Source of the DNA: Sporomusaceae bacterium
GTDB lineage: Bacteria > Bacillota_C > Negativicutes > Sporomusales_B > UBA7701
Length of the DNA stretch: 13,972 nt
Reading direction: 5' to 3'
Assembly: GCA_022839045.1 (NCBI GenBank)
Contig: JALHDI010000076.1
Span: 1 to 13,972 of the forward strand
The notes beneath the pieces are model-generated. The model did not search any database. It saw only the letters and a program-made list of their open reading frames with translations, and was not told where the DNA came from. Every line of letters begins with the position of its first letter. The stretch's first letter is position 1. Shown here piece after piece: positions 1 through 5,566 of this stretch. Both the position numbers and the translations under genes were made by a program.

Positions 1-685
1 TGAAGAAATCGTAATCGACGCAAAAGACAACGACAACACGGTCGCACTGGAGTATTTGATCAACAAGTACCGCAATTTCGTCCGGGCCAAGGCCAGATCG
101 TACTTCCTCATCGGCGCCGACCGCGAGGACATCATCCAGGAAGGCATGATCGGGCTCTACAAGGCCATCAGGGATTTCCGCAACGACAAACTTTCCTCTT
201 TCCGCGCCTTCGCCGAACTGTGCGTAACCCGCCAGATCATCACCGCCATCAAGACTGCCACCCGGCAGAAACACATCCCGCTGAACTCTTACGTTTCCCT
301 CAACAAACCGATATACGACGAGGATTCCGACCGTACCCTGCTTGATGTTCTATCCGGGTCGAAGATTTCCGATCCCGAGGAACTGGTCATCAGCCGCGAG
401 GAATTCGTCGATATCGAGGAGAAGATGGGGGAAATCCTCAGCGACCTCGAATGGAAAGTGCTGATGTCCTATCTCGACGGCAAGTCCTACCAGGAGATCG
501 CCGTCGAGCTCGACAGGCACGTCAAGTCGATCGACAACGCTCTGCAGCGCGTCAAGCGCAAGCTAGAACGCTACCTCGACAACCGCGCCGACGACAGCGA
601 AGTCGGCAGCGTGTACAAGGGGCTGGCCAACCTGAACAAGGAACTGCAGGGTGATCTGGACGACCTGGACGTAATCGACGATTAG
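1..685 (+). CDS. sigH: RNA polymerase sporulation sigma factor SigH (5' partial)
   Basis: This is the 3' part of the early stationary-phase and sporulation sigma factor. The reading frame is open from base 2, upstream of any start codon, so the true start lies outside the window; about 20 N-terminal residues are probably missing compared with the ~218-residue Bacillus protein. Visible core motifs include KYRNFVRAKARSYF and ADREDIIQEGMIGLYKAI (region 2.1-2.2), FRAFAELCVTRQIITAIK with TRQKHIPLNSY (region 2.3-2.4), and a C-terminal region 4 helix-turn-helix with YLDGKSYQEIAVEL and RHVKSIDNALQRVKRKLE. The protein ends in an acidic tail of about 25 residues that Bacillus SigH lacks. It directs RNA polymerase to sporulation and transition-state promoters. 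A strong terminator follows directly, so the gene ends its transcription unit here. Identification is near certain from family knowledge; the missing start is the only gap. Confidence 0.97.
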   Translation, partial: EEIVIDAKDNDNTVALEYLINKYRNFVRAKARSYFLIGADREDIIQEGMIGLYKAIRDFRNDKLSSFRAFAELCVTRQIITAIKTATRQKHIPLNSYVSLNKPIYDEDSDRTLLDVLSGSKISDPEELVISREEFVDIEEKMGEILSDLEWKVLMSYLDGKSYQEIAVELDRHVKSIDNALQRVKRKLERYLDNRADDSEVGSVYKGLANLNKELQGDLDDLDVIDD

Positions 686-686
686 C

Positions 687-722
687 GAAAAAAAACGACA
701 CCAGACGGTGTCGTTTTTTTCA
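687..722 (+). terminator. Rho-independent terminator of sigH
   Basis: An 8-bp perfect stem (ACGACACC / GGTGTCGT) with a 4-nt AGAC loop is followed by a run of seven T and preceded by a run of A, so it could also work in the opposite direction. It begins just after the sigH stop codon. Confidence 0.92.
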
Positions 723-723
723 G

Positions 724-842
724 GTTGTCGATAAAGCCCCATCTGCCGCGTTGGTCCTCAGAGCGCTTGCTTGCGTACGTTACAGGTACGCGGCGCAGCG
801 CGCTCTTCCGGTCCGCCTTGCATCTGAGGCTTTCTCGGCAAC
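724..842. repeat. 120-bp palindromic repeat, copy 1
   Basis: This 119-bp imperfect palindrome has inverted ends: GTTGTCGATAAAGCC on the left and, read on the other strand, GTTGCCGAGAAAGCC on the right. It has an inner hairpin around GCGTAC/GTACGC (about 758-804) with arms GAGCGC/GCGCTC. About four fifths of it matches the reverse complement of 7235-7354, and its ends match 7950-8070. It sits between the sigH terminator and the 3' end of the minus-strand gene at 861. No ORF or transposase is present in it. Confidence 0.88.
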
Positions 843-860
843 CTTTGGTTTAGCTGTAGA

Positions 861-1217
861 TCAGTCTTCCTTGGCTTCGCAGCCGCTGTCCTTCTTCTGG
901 CCGTATTCGCTGATGTAGTCGCGCAGATCGCTCGGCGAACCGGAGTAGTTGAGCCAGAAGTCGTCGCCCTCCACCACCACCCAGTTTTCGTCCGGTCGGA
1001 TAGCCGCCTCGCGGTCGTCGTCGGCGCTGAACTGCTTGATTACCAGCACGGGCGTGTTCTTGTAGGTGATGACGAGACCTTTGGAGGCCAGCAGGTTGAT
1101 GAGGTAATCATACGGGCTTTCGGTGCCGAGCCAGAAGCATTTGCCACACATATACTCGCCGTTTTTGAAGTATACGTCGCGGACGGACCGCCCGCAGCCG
1201 CAGGAGAATTTTTGCAT
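861..1217 (-). CDS. Small zinc-ribbon hypothetical protein
   Basis: This 118-residue protein is of unknown function. The N-terminus holds four cysteines in a ribbon-like layout, C6-x-C8 and C24-x-x-C27 (CGCG and CGKC), which suggests one structural zinc site. The rest is a compact mixed alpha/beta sequence with a Tyr/Trp-rich stretch (WVVVEGDDFWLNYSG) and a polar C-terminus. No signal peptide or membrane segment is visible. The ATG start is preceded by a GGGAG ribosome binding site on the minus strand. The gene is transcribed away from the hypothetical gene at 1372, sharing a short intergenic region with it, and converges on sigH across repeat copy 1. I do not recognise the family. The four-cysteine motif, good ribosome binding site and -10 box make it a likely real gene. 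Confidence 0.75.
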   Translation of the reverse strand: MQKFSCGCGRSVRDVYFKNGEYMCGKCFWLGTESPYDYLINLLASKGLVITYKNTPVLVIKQFSADDDREAAIRPDENWVVVEGDDFWLNYSGSPSDLRDYISEYGQKKDSGCEAKED

Positions 1218-1254
1218 CGGGTTCGCTCCCTTCGGTCAAAATATGGCCACATTG

Positions 1255-1260
1255 ATTATA
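1255..1260 (-). promoter_or_regulatory. -10 box for the minus-strand zinc-ribbon gene
   Basis: On the minus strand this reads TATAAT, about 38 bases upstream of the ATG at 1217. No convincing -35 box is seen at 17 bp. The near-by 1271-1285 is a 15-bp GC palindrome (CCGCGCG-C-CGCGCGG) lying between the two divergent genes, which could be an operator. Confidence 0.5.
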
Positions 1261-1289
1261 ACACACTTGTCCGCGCGCCGCGCGGGCGC

Positions 1290-1319
1290 TTGCCGACAAA
1301 CCGGCGCTGCCCATATAGG
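1290..1319 (+). promoter_or_regulatory. Possible promoter for the hypothetical gene at 1372
   Basis: TTGCCG at 1290-1295 and TATAGG at 1314-1319 are separated by 18 bp, a weak match to a housekeeping promoter. Downstream, at 1347-1357, lies the short palindrome GTTATGATAAC, just before the ribosome binding site. Confidence 0.35.
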
Positions 1320-1371
1320 AGAATGTTATTGCCGTAACAAACATCAGTTATGATAACGGGAGGAACAGACG

Positions 1372-1689
1372 ATGGAGTTCATCATCAAAACGCCCCAGGG
1401 GGACCCGGCCGCCGTGGCCGCAATAACGCCGGAGGTCATCGCCAACCAGCGGGTCGGGTCGCGGGTCGAGTTCAAGGCCCCCCACGACCTGACGGTCGAG
1501 TTCGCGGGCGGCGCCTGCGTCGTCGACGATATCGACCTCATCGTCTATATTGTGCCTGACGAGTTTTTCTGTTATCGGGGCGACAGCTTCATCCTCAAGT
1601 TCGTGATGGGGTGCCGGAGCGTGCTCATCGATCACCGGCCGCAGCCTAGCGGGGTCAACGCCCGGGCGATCGTATCCGCCGCTCCGTAG
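1372..1689 (+). CDS. Hypothetical protein, 105 residues
   Basis: I do not recognise this family. The ATG start is supported by GGGAGGAA seven bases upstream. The protein starts MEFIIKTPQGDPAAVAAITP and has alternating hydrophobic strands (RVEFKAPHDLTVEFAGG, DIDLIVYIVPDEFF, SFILKFVMG) that suggest a small beta-rich fold. Two or three scattered cysteines do not form a clear metal site. There is no signal peptide or membrane helix. The next gene, the BrxF-like ATPase, begins 84 bases after the stop with no terminator between, so the two may be cotranscribed. High GC content inflates ORFs on all frames here, but the ribosome binding site and position in a gap between genes favour a real gene. Confidence 0.65.
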   Translation: MEFIIKTPQGDPAAVAAITPEVIANQRVGSRVEFKAPHDLTVEFAGGACVVDDIDLIVYIVPDEFFCYRGDSFILKFVMGCRSVLIDHRPQPSGVNARAIVSAAP

Positions 1690-1773
1690 TTTTTTGCCTT
1701 TGGGGGCAGGATTTTGCCATACCTTGCCGAATATGGACTAGTGCAAATTTCGCGGGCTGGAGGGGACCGTGCC

Positions 1774-2238
1774 ATGCCGGTAGCAATACAGATGGTAGTA
1801 GATTACGTCCAGGAACTGAAGGATTCGCAGGAACGACTCGTGCTGATCGTAGGCCGGCCGGGCAGCGGCAAGAGCAAGATCATGCGGGAGCTGGGGCTCA
1901 ACCGGGGCTGGCGCTATGTCGATTGCCGCGAGTTGGTGACCGACGAGCTGCTGGAGCTTGTGCCCAAGGCGCGGCCGCGGGAGGCGCCCGGCATCATGGA
2001 CAGGATGTTGGAGCGCGAGCGCGCGGACGTTATCCTGCTCGACAACATCCAGGTGCTTTTCACCCCCATCCTGAACCTCGATCCCCTGGAGCTGCTGCGC
2101 CAGCTCAGCAGGAAGCACACCATCGTGGCCGCCTGGCCGGGCGATTACGCCGATAACCGGCTGGGGTACATGGAAGCCGGGCTGCCCGAGCCCAAACGCT
2201 ATCCGGCGGCCGCGCTGAAGGTCGTCGAGATCGGCTGA
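1774..2238 (+). CDS. BrxF-like P-loop ATPase (orphan BREX-3-type protein)
   Basis: This predicted small P-loop NTPase has 154 residues. Walker A is GRPGSGKS (27-34) and Walker B is ADVILLDN (84-91, with D90). The stretch after Walker B, NIQVLFTPILNLDPLELL followed by RQLSRKHTIVAAWPG, strongly resembles BrxF, the ~150-residue P-loop protein of type 3 BREX phage-defence systems; this is from memory of the family. The frame is open further upstream to a TTG at 1714, but the ATG at 1774 has GGAGGGG eight bases ahead (1759-1765) and gives the usual BrxF length, so it is preferred. No BREX partner (PglZ, BrxC, methylase, helicase) lies within the window. It may act as a stand-alone ATPase, be a relic, or belong to a wider family of which BrxF is one member. 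A terminator follows. Confidence 0.72.
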   Translation: MPVAIQMVVDYVQELKDSQERLVLIVGRPGSGKSKIMRELGLNRGWRYVDCRELVTDELLELVPKARPREAPGIMDRMLERERADVILLDNIQVLFTPILNLDPLELLRQLSRKHTIVAAWPGDYADNRLGYMEAGLPEPKRYPAAALKVVEIG

Positions 2239-2307
2239 CCGCCCTGACATTTTCCCTGACAAAAACGTGCAAAATATCTGGCGGATATTCTGACGGCATA
2301 TCTGACA
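2235..2307. repeat. Short degenerate array of CTGAC motifs
   Basis: Six CTGAC-like hexamers start at 2235, 2244, 2256, 2278, 2290 and 2302 (CTGACC, CTGACA, CTGACA, CTGGCG, CTGACG, CTGACA). Several are exactly 12 bp apart. The array runs from the brxF-like stop codon to the terminator hairpin. No function is recognised. Confidence 0.5.
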
Positions 2308-2310
2308 GCG

Positions 2311-2350
2311 ACGCCGGTTGCTCAGCGAGCAGCCGGCGTATATTTTTTTT
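2311..2350 (+). terminator. Rho-independent terminator after the brxF-like gene
   Basis: A 13-bp stem (ACGCCGGTTGCTC / GAGCAGCCGGCGT, one G-T pair) with a 3-nt loop is followed by a long T run. Confidence 0.92.
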
Positions 2351-2402
2351 GCGGCCGTCGAAAATTATTTTCATCCGCGCAGGAGGAGTTTTTGGCCGCG
2401 CG

Positions 2403-2408
2403 TATAAT
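2403..2408 (+). promoter_or_regulatory. -10 box of the peroxiredoxin promoter
   Basis: A perfect TATAAT lies at the start of an AT-rich stretch (2403-2441) that stands out from the GC-rich surroundings. A good -35 box is not obvious at 17 bp, as expected if an activator or relieved repressor sets expression. Confidence 0.6.
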
Positions 2409-2423
2409 ATAATAAATATTAAT

Positions 2424-2438
2424 CAATAATAATTATTA
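2424..2438. promoter_or_regulatory. Candidate Fur/PerR-family operator
   Basis: CAATAAT-A-ATTATTA is a 7-1-7 inverted repeat (6 of 7 positions symmetrical). It matches 11 of the 14 arm positions of the PerR box TTATAAT-N-ATTATAA. It lies between the -10 box and the ribosome binding site of a peroxiredoxin gene, a typical place for PerR or Fur control. Whether this genome encodes PerR is not visible here. Confidence 0.5.
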
Positions 2439-2455
2439 ATTAAGGAGGAGTACAT

Positions 2456-2992
2456 ATGTACGCCAAAGTAGGCCAGAAAGCCCCCGATTTTGCCATGCCG
2501 ACGACCAAGAATCTCGAGGCGCTCGACCATGTCGCCAAGCTGTCCGATTATCAGGGTAAGTGGCTGGTATTGTTTTTCTACCCGCTCGATTTCACGTTCG
2601 TGTGCCCGACCGAGATCCGCGGCTTCAATTCCCGGCTCGCCGAATTCCGCGCCGCGGGGGCGGAGATCCTGGGGGTGAGCGTGGACAGCGTTTACAGTCA
2701 CCGGGCCTGGGTGAGGAGCGCGCCGGCGGAGGGCGGCCTGGGCGGCCTCGATTACCCGCTGGCGTCCGACATCACCAATGAGGTGGCCCGCCGTTACGGG
2801 GTGCTGGTGGAGGAGGAGGGCATCGCGCTGCGCGGCCTGTTCATCATCGACCCCGAAGGGGTGCTGCGTTACTCGGTGGTGAGCGATCTGAACGTCGGCC
2901 GCAGCGTGGATGAGACGCTCAGGGTGCTGCAGGCGCTGCAGAGCGGGGGGTTGTGCCCCATCGACTGGCACCCCGGCGATAGAACTTTGTAG
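2456..2992 (+). CDS. 2-Cys peroxiredoxin (AhpC/Prx1 type)
   Basis: A cytosolic thiol peroxidase of 178 residues that reduces hydrogen and organic peroxides. The peroxidatic cysteine is C50 in the motif P43-LDF-T47-FV-C50-PTE. The conserved arginine is R126 in LRGLFIIDPEG, and the resolving cysteine is C167 in GGLCPIDWHPG, giving a typical 2-Cys enzyme that would form C50-C167' disulfides between subunits. The length is somewhat shorter than 187-residue AhpC, with only a few residues after C167. The ATG start follows AAGGAGGAG at 2442-2450. No AhpF-type reductase is adjacent, so thioredoxin or another partner must regenerate it. The promoter carries a Fur/PerR-like box, consistent with peroxide-inducible expression. 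Confidence 0.95.
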   Translation: MYAKVGQKAPDFAMPTTKNLEALDHVAKLSDYQGKWLVLFFYPLDFTFVCPTEIRGFNSRLAEFRAAGAEILGVSVDSVYSHRAWVRSAPAEGGLGGLDYPLASDITNEVARRYGVLVEEEGIALRGLFIIDPEGVLRYSVVSDLNVGRSVDETLRVLQALQSGGLCPIDWHPGDRTL

Positions 2993-3005
2993 CGAAACGC
3001 TGGCG

Positions 3006-3244
3006 GCCGATGATAATGCGAGACTTGGCTCGGGCGATCAGCCCGACCTTAGTCGAGCTATCCGCGCTTTGGCGCGGGAAATGCCCTATCTGCGGCGTTG
3101 CTCCCCCCGGGCGCTATGCCATCCATGGCGCGCCCGGGACTAGGCCCATCCGGGGCCGTCGTCGGATTGCCCGCTCGACGTACGCAACCAAGTACGCCGT
3201 CGCGGGCAATCCTCCGGTGCGCCCCGCACAATAATCGTATCGAC
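3006..3244. repeat. Diverged composite copy of the palindromic repeat
   Basis: About 239 bp bounded by inverted ends, with an interior holding the family motif CTATCTGCGGCGTTGCTCC and a GTAC-centred hairpin (GACGTAC/GTACGCCGTC). An additional CCCGGGCGC hairpin appears inserted in it. It lies just downstream of the peroxiredoxin gene. Confidence 0.6.
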
Positions 3245-3342
3245 ATTCACCATAAGGTGAAATGCGCGGATAAGGTCTGTGAAATCAGGACGTGCACCTA
3301 GGGCATTCTGACCGGCCGCGGCAAAGGAAACGAATGATTGGG

Positions 3343-3370
3343 GGACGACAAGAGTCGTCCTCTTTTCGTT
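3343..3370 (+). terminator. Weak terminator or leader hairpin upstream of DUF421 gene
   Basis: A 7-bp stem GGACGAC / GTCGTCC with an AAGA loop is followed by TCTTTTCGTTTGT. It could end readthrough from the peroxiredoxin side, or act in the leader of the DUF421 gene that starts 50 bases later. Confidence 0.5.
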
Positions 3371-3421
3371 TGTCATAACGGCGCAAGGGGCGGTTACACT
3401 AGCGGTACGGGAGGTATGCAC

Positions 3422-4126
3422 GTGGGTGAACTCGGTTCGATCGCTTTCACCGTTCTCGCGACGATGGCGGTGCTTGTCGCCGTTTGGCTGGTGGCTGGCA
3501 AGCGGCAGATGGCCGATCTTACGCCGGTGGATTTCGCCTTGTCGATTACCGCCGGGACAGTGGCGGGGGCCAGCATCGCCGATCCGCGCATCAGCCTGGG
3601 CCACGCGCTGGTCGCCTTGGTGCTGCTGGGCGTGATCCAGGTCGCGGTCAACTGGATAAGCCTGAAGTACCGGGGTGTGTATACGCGGCTCAATTACGCG
3701 CCGGCGGTGGTGGTGGAGGACGGGCAGATCATCAAGGCCAACCTGCGGGGGGTGCGTCTGACGGCCGAGATGCTGCTGCAGCTTCTCCGCGAGAAAGATG
3801 TCTTCGACATTACCGAGGTGGAGTTGGCGGTTTTCGAGCCGACCGGCAAGCTGAGCGTGCTGAGGAAGGCCGAATTCCTGCCGCTCACCGCCAGCCGGCT
3901 GGGGCATAAGGTGGCGCCGAACAGGGTGCTGGTGCCGGTGGTGCTGGAGGGGGAACTGCAGGAGAAGTCGCTGGCGAAGCTGGGCTTTTCCGCCGGGCAG
4001 ATCGCCGAATTCCGCGGCCGCCACGGCGTGCGGCTGGAGGATGTTTACATCGCCCTCATGGACAGGGAGGGGCAGTTGCATGTCATCCGCGAGGATGTGG
4101 AGGAGAACGGCTCTTTCCTGCACTGA
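3422..4126 (+). CDS. DUF421 (YetF/YrbG-like) membrane protein
   Basis: A 234-residue inner-membrane protein of the DUF421 family. Three N-terminal hydrophobic segments lie at about residues 6-24, 37-53 and 60-80. Between the first two is the conserved GKRQ...DLTPVDF motif. The cytoplasmic part contains the family signature LRGVRLTAEMLLQLLREKDV, then a strand matching VELAVFEPTGKLSVL. The frame extends upstream to 3338, but GGGAGG at 3409-3414 is seven bases ahead of the GTG at 3422, which places the first membrane segment at the start as in relatives; an ATG at 3416 is too close to the ribosome binding site. The biochemical role of DUF421 is not well defined; some Bacillus members affect spore germination or envelope properties. 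It is probably first in a co-directional run through 6451. Confidence 0.88.
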   Translation: MGELGSIAFTVLATMAVLVAVWLVAGKRQMADLTPVDFALSITAGTVAGASIADPRISLGHALVALVLLGVIQVAVNWISLKYRGVYTRLNYAPAVVVEDGQIIKANLRGVRLTAEMLLQLLREKDVFDITEVELAVFEPTGKLSVLRKAEFLPLTASRLGHKVAPNRVLVPVVLEGELQEKSLAKLGFSAGQIAEFRGRHGVRLEDVYIALMDREGQLHVIREDVEENGSFLH

Positions 4127-4178
4127 GCGGAGGAGTTCGGGCGACGGGCGGCGAAGGGAGGGGGAGAGGTGACGTATT

Positions 4179-4703
4179 TTGGCGAACAAGCAACGGTTTC
4201 ATTTCTGCCCCAAGTGCGGCGGGGCCCTTGCCCTAAGGCCGCGCAGGGAACGGGAGCGGCTCACGTGCTCGGCCTGCGGCTATGTTATGTACGAGAATCC
4301 GGTCGTCGGCGTGGCGGCGATCGTGATGGACGGGGGGAAGATCCTGCTCGGGCGACGGACGGGATGGTCGACCTACCCGGGACTGTGGTGCATACCGTGC
4401 GGGTATGTGGAATATGATGAGGATGTGTACGCGGCGATCAAACGTGAGTTCCGCGAGGAGACGGGGCTGACCATCGAGGTGGACGGGGTGTTCACCGTGC
4501 TGTCGAACTGGCACAACCCCGAGGCGCATACCGTCGGCATCTGGTTCAACGCCCGGACTACGGGCGGCCGCCTGGAAGCGGGGGACGACATCGACGCGGT
4601 GGAGTACTTTCCGCTGGACGCGCCGCCGCCGCTGGCCTTCCCGACGGACGCGACGGTCATCGAGATGCTGAGGCGCTTGCATTCGGCCACGGGTGGTATA
4701 TAA
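4179..4703 (+). CDS. NUDIX hydrolase with N-terminal zinc ribbon
   Basis: A 174-residue pyrophosphohydrolase. It opens with a four-cysteine ribbon (FCPKCGGAL, then LTCSACGYVMYENP), like that of NudC-type NADH pyrophosphatases. The Nudix box is perfect, G-x5-E-x7-REF-REE-T-GL, starting at GYVEYDEDVYAAIK (about residues 78-100), and would bind the catalytic divalent metal. The substrate is unknown: nucleoside diphosphate derivatives such as NADH, ADP-ribose or oxidised nucleotides are possible. The protein is shorter than E. coli NudC, so it should not be called nudC. A TTG start at 4179 is chosen because GAGAGGTGA lies just ahead and it includes the whole ribbon. It lies 52 bases after the DUF421 gene and just before uppP, whose likely promoter overlaps this gene's stop codon. 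Confidence 0.92.
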   Translation: MANKQRFHFCPKCGGALALRPRRERERLTCSACGYVMYENPVVGVAAIVMDGGKILLGRRTGWSTYPGLWCIPCGYVEYDEDVYAAIKREFREETGLTIEVDGVFTVLSNWHNPEAHTVGIWFNARTTGGRLEAGDDIDAVEYFPLDAPPPLAFPTDATVIEMLRRLHSATGGI

Positions 4704-4711
4704 TGTATAAT
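4677..4711 (+). promoter_or_regulatory. Likely promoter of uppP
   Basis: TTGCAT at 4677-4682 and TATAAT at 4699-4704 are 16 bp apart, and a second TATAAT follows at 4706-4711. The first -10 box overlaps the TAA stop codon of the NUDIX gene, so uppP can be transcribed independently of the upstream genes. Confidence 0.65.
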
Positions 4712-4742
4712 AGTGTGTCTGAGTAGCGGGAGGAAATAATCC

Positions 4743-5540
4743 TTGAACGAATACGTAATCGCAGTCATCATCGGCATCGTGGAAGGGCTGACCGAGTTCC
4801 TGCCCATTTCGTCGACCGGGCATATGATCCTGGCCGGGTCGCTGCTGGGCTACGAGGGGGAGAAGGCCAGCGTCTTCATGGTGTTCATCCAACTGGGGGC
4901 CATCCTGTCGGTCTTCATCCTGTACCGCGACAAGTTTTTGCGGATGATGGACCCCAGGCGCCTGACGAGCACCGACGGCCTGTCGGCCTGGCACGTGGCG
5001 GCCGGCATCGTGCCGGTGGCGGGCGTGGGGTTTTTGCTCCACAAGCCGATCAAGGCGTACCTGTTTTCCGATTTCACGGTCATCATCGGGCTGGTGGCCG
5101 GGGCGGTAGTGATGCTGGGGGCCGAGAAGGCCGCTAAGCGGCCGGTGACCCGCGATGTCGAGGATATGACGATCAAACAGGCTTTTTTCGTGGGCCTGTT
5201 CCAGATATTGTCGTTGTGGCCGGGCTTTTCCCGCTCCGGCTCGACGATCGCCGGCGGCCTGCTGTTCGGCATGAGCCGCACGGCGGCGGCCGAGTTTTCG
5301 TTCATCATCGCCGTGCCGCTGATGCTGCTGGCCTGCGTGTACGATTTGCTGAAAATCCTGGACAGGCTGAGCGGCGACGATTTGGCGATGATCGCCGTCG
5401 GGTTCGTGGTGTCGTTCGTCGTCGCCTATATTTCGATCGTGTGGTTCCTGCGCTTCCTGAACAAGTCGACGCTGGCGTCGTTCGCTTATTACCGCTTCGT
5501 GCTGGCGGCCGCGTCGTACTGGTATTTCTTCCTGCGCTGA
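4743..5540 (+). CDS. uppP: Undecaprenyl-diphosphatase (BacA/UppP)
   Basis: A 265-residue polytopic membrane enzyme that dephosphorylates undecaprenyl diphosphate, recycling the lipid carrier for peptidoglycan and other wall polymers; it also confers bacitracin tolerance. Family signatures are clear: EGLTEFLPISSTGH (residues 14-27) with the paired glutamates and PISSTGH, and PGFSRSGSTIAGG (160-172) with the catalytic-site SRSG. Several hydrophobic helices span the rest, ending in a short Arg-containing tail. Length matches the family. The TTG start is preceded by GGGAGGAAATAATCC, a good ribosome binding site at normal spacing. The alpha/beta hydrolase gene follows after 26 bases, suggesting cotranscription. 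Identification is near certain. Confidence 0.97.
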   Translation: MNEYVIAVIIGIVEGLTEFLPISSTGHMILAGSLLGYEGEKASVFMVFIQLGAILSVFILYRDKFLRMMDPRRLTSTDGLSAWHVAAGIVPVAGVGFLLHKPIKAYLFSDFTVIIGLVAGAVVMLGAEKAAKRPVTRDVEDMTIKQAFFVGLFQILSLWPGFSRSGSTIAGGLLFGMSRTAAAEFSFIIAVPLMLLACVYDLLKILDRLSGDDLAMIAVGFVVSFVVAYISIVWFLRFLNKSTLASFAYYRFVLAAASYWYFFLR

Positions 5541-5566
5541 GCGGCCGAACCCTGGAGGAGTAATTG

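Larger units (their letters stand above)
2993..3421. other. Gene-free stretch of nested palindromes
   Basis: This 429-bp stretch has no convincing gene. It is mostly imperfect palindromes: 3018-3058 (arms around CTCGGGC/GCCCGA), CCGCGC/GCGCGG at about 3061-3076, CCCGGGCGC/GCGCCCGGG at about 3107-3140, and a long hairpin GGATTGCCCGC/GCGGGCAATCC at 3163-3212 with GTAC in its inner stem. Flanks at 3006-3022 and 3225-3244 are also inverted (GCCGATGATAATGCG against GTCGATACGATTATTGTGCG). CTATCTGCGGCGTTGCTCC near 3083 matches the 120-bp repeat family, and 3269-3310 matches the reverse complement of 7953-7996. Small ORFs here overlap these repeats in several frames and are not believed. Confidence 0.7.

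Noticed and set aside
1372..2238. A complete BREX defence system
   Set aside because: Only a BrxF-like gene is present; no PglZ, BrxC, methylase or helicase gene is in the window.
3140..4189. Minus-strand frame of 349 codons opposite the DUF421 gene
   Set aside because: It is His/Gln/Arg-rich, runs through the palindromic repeats and is antisense to a recognised membrane protein.
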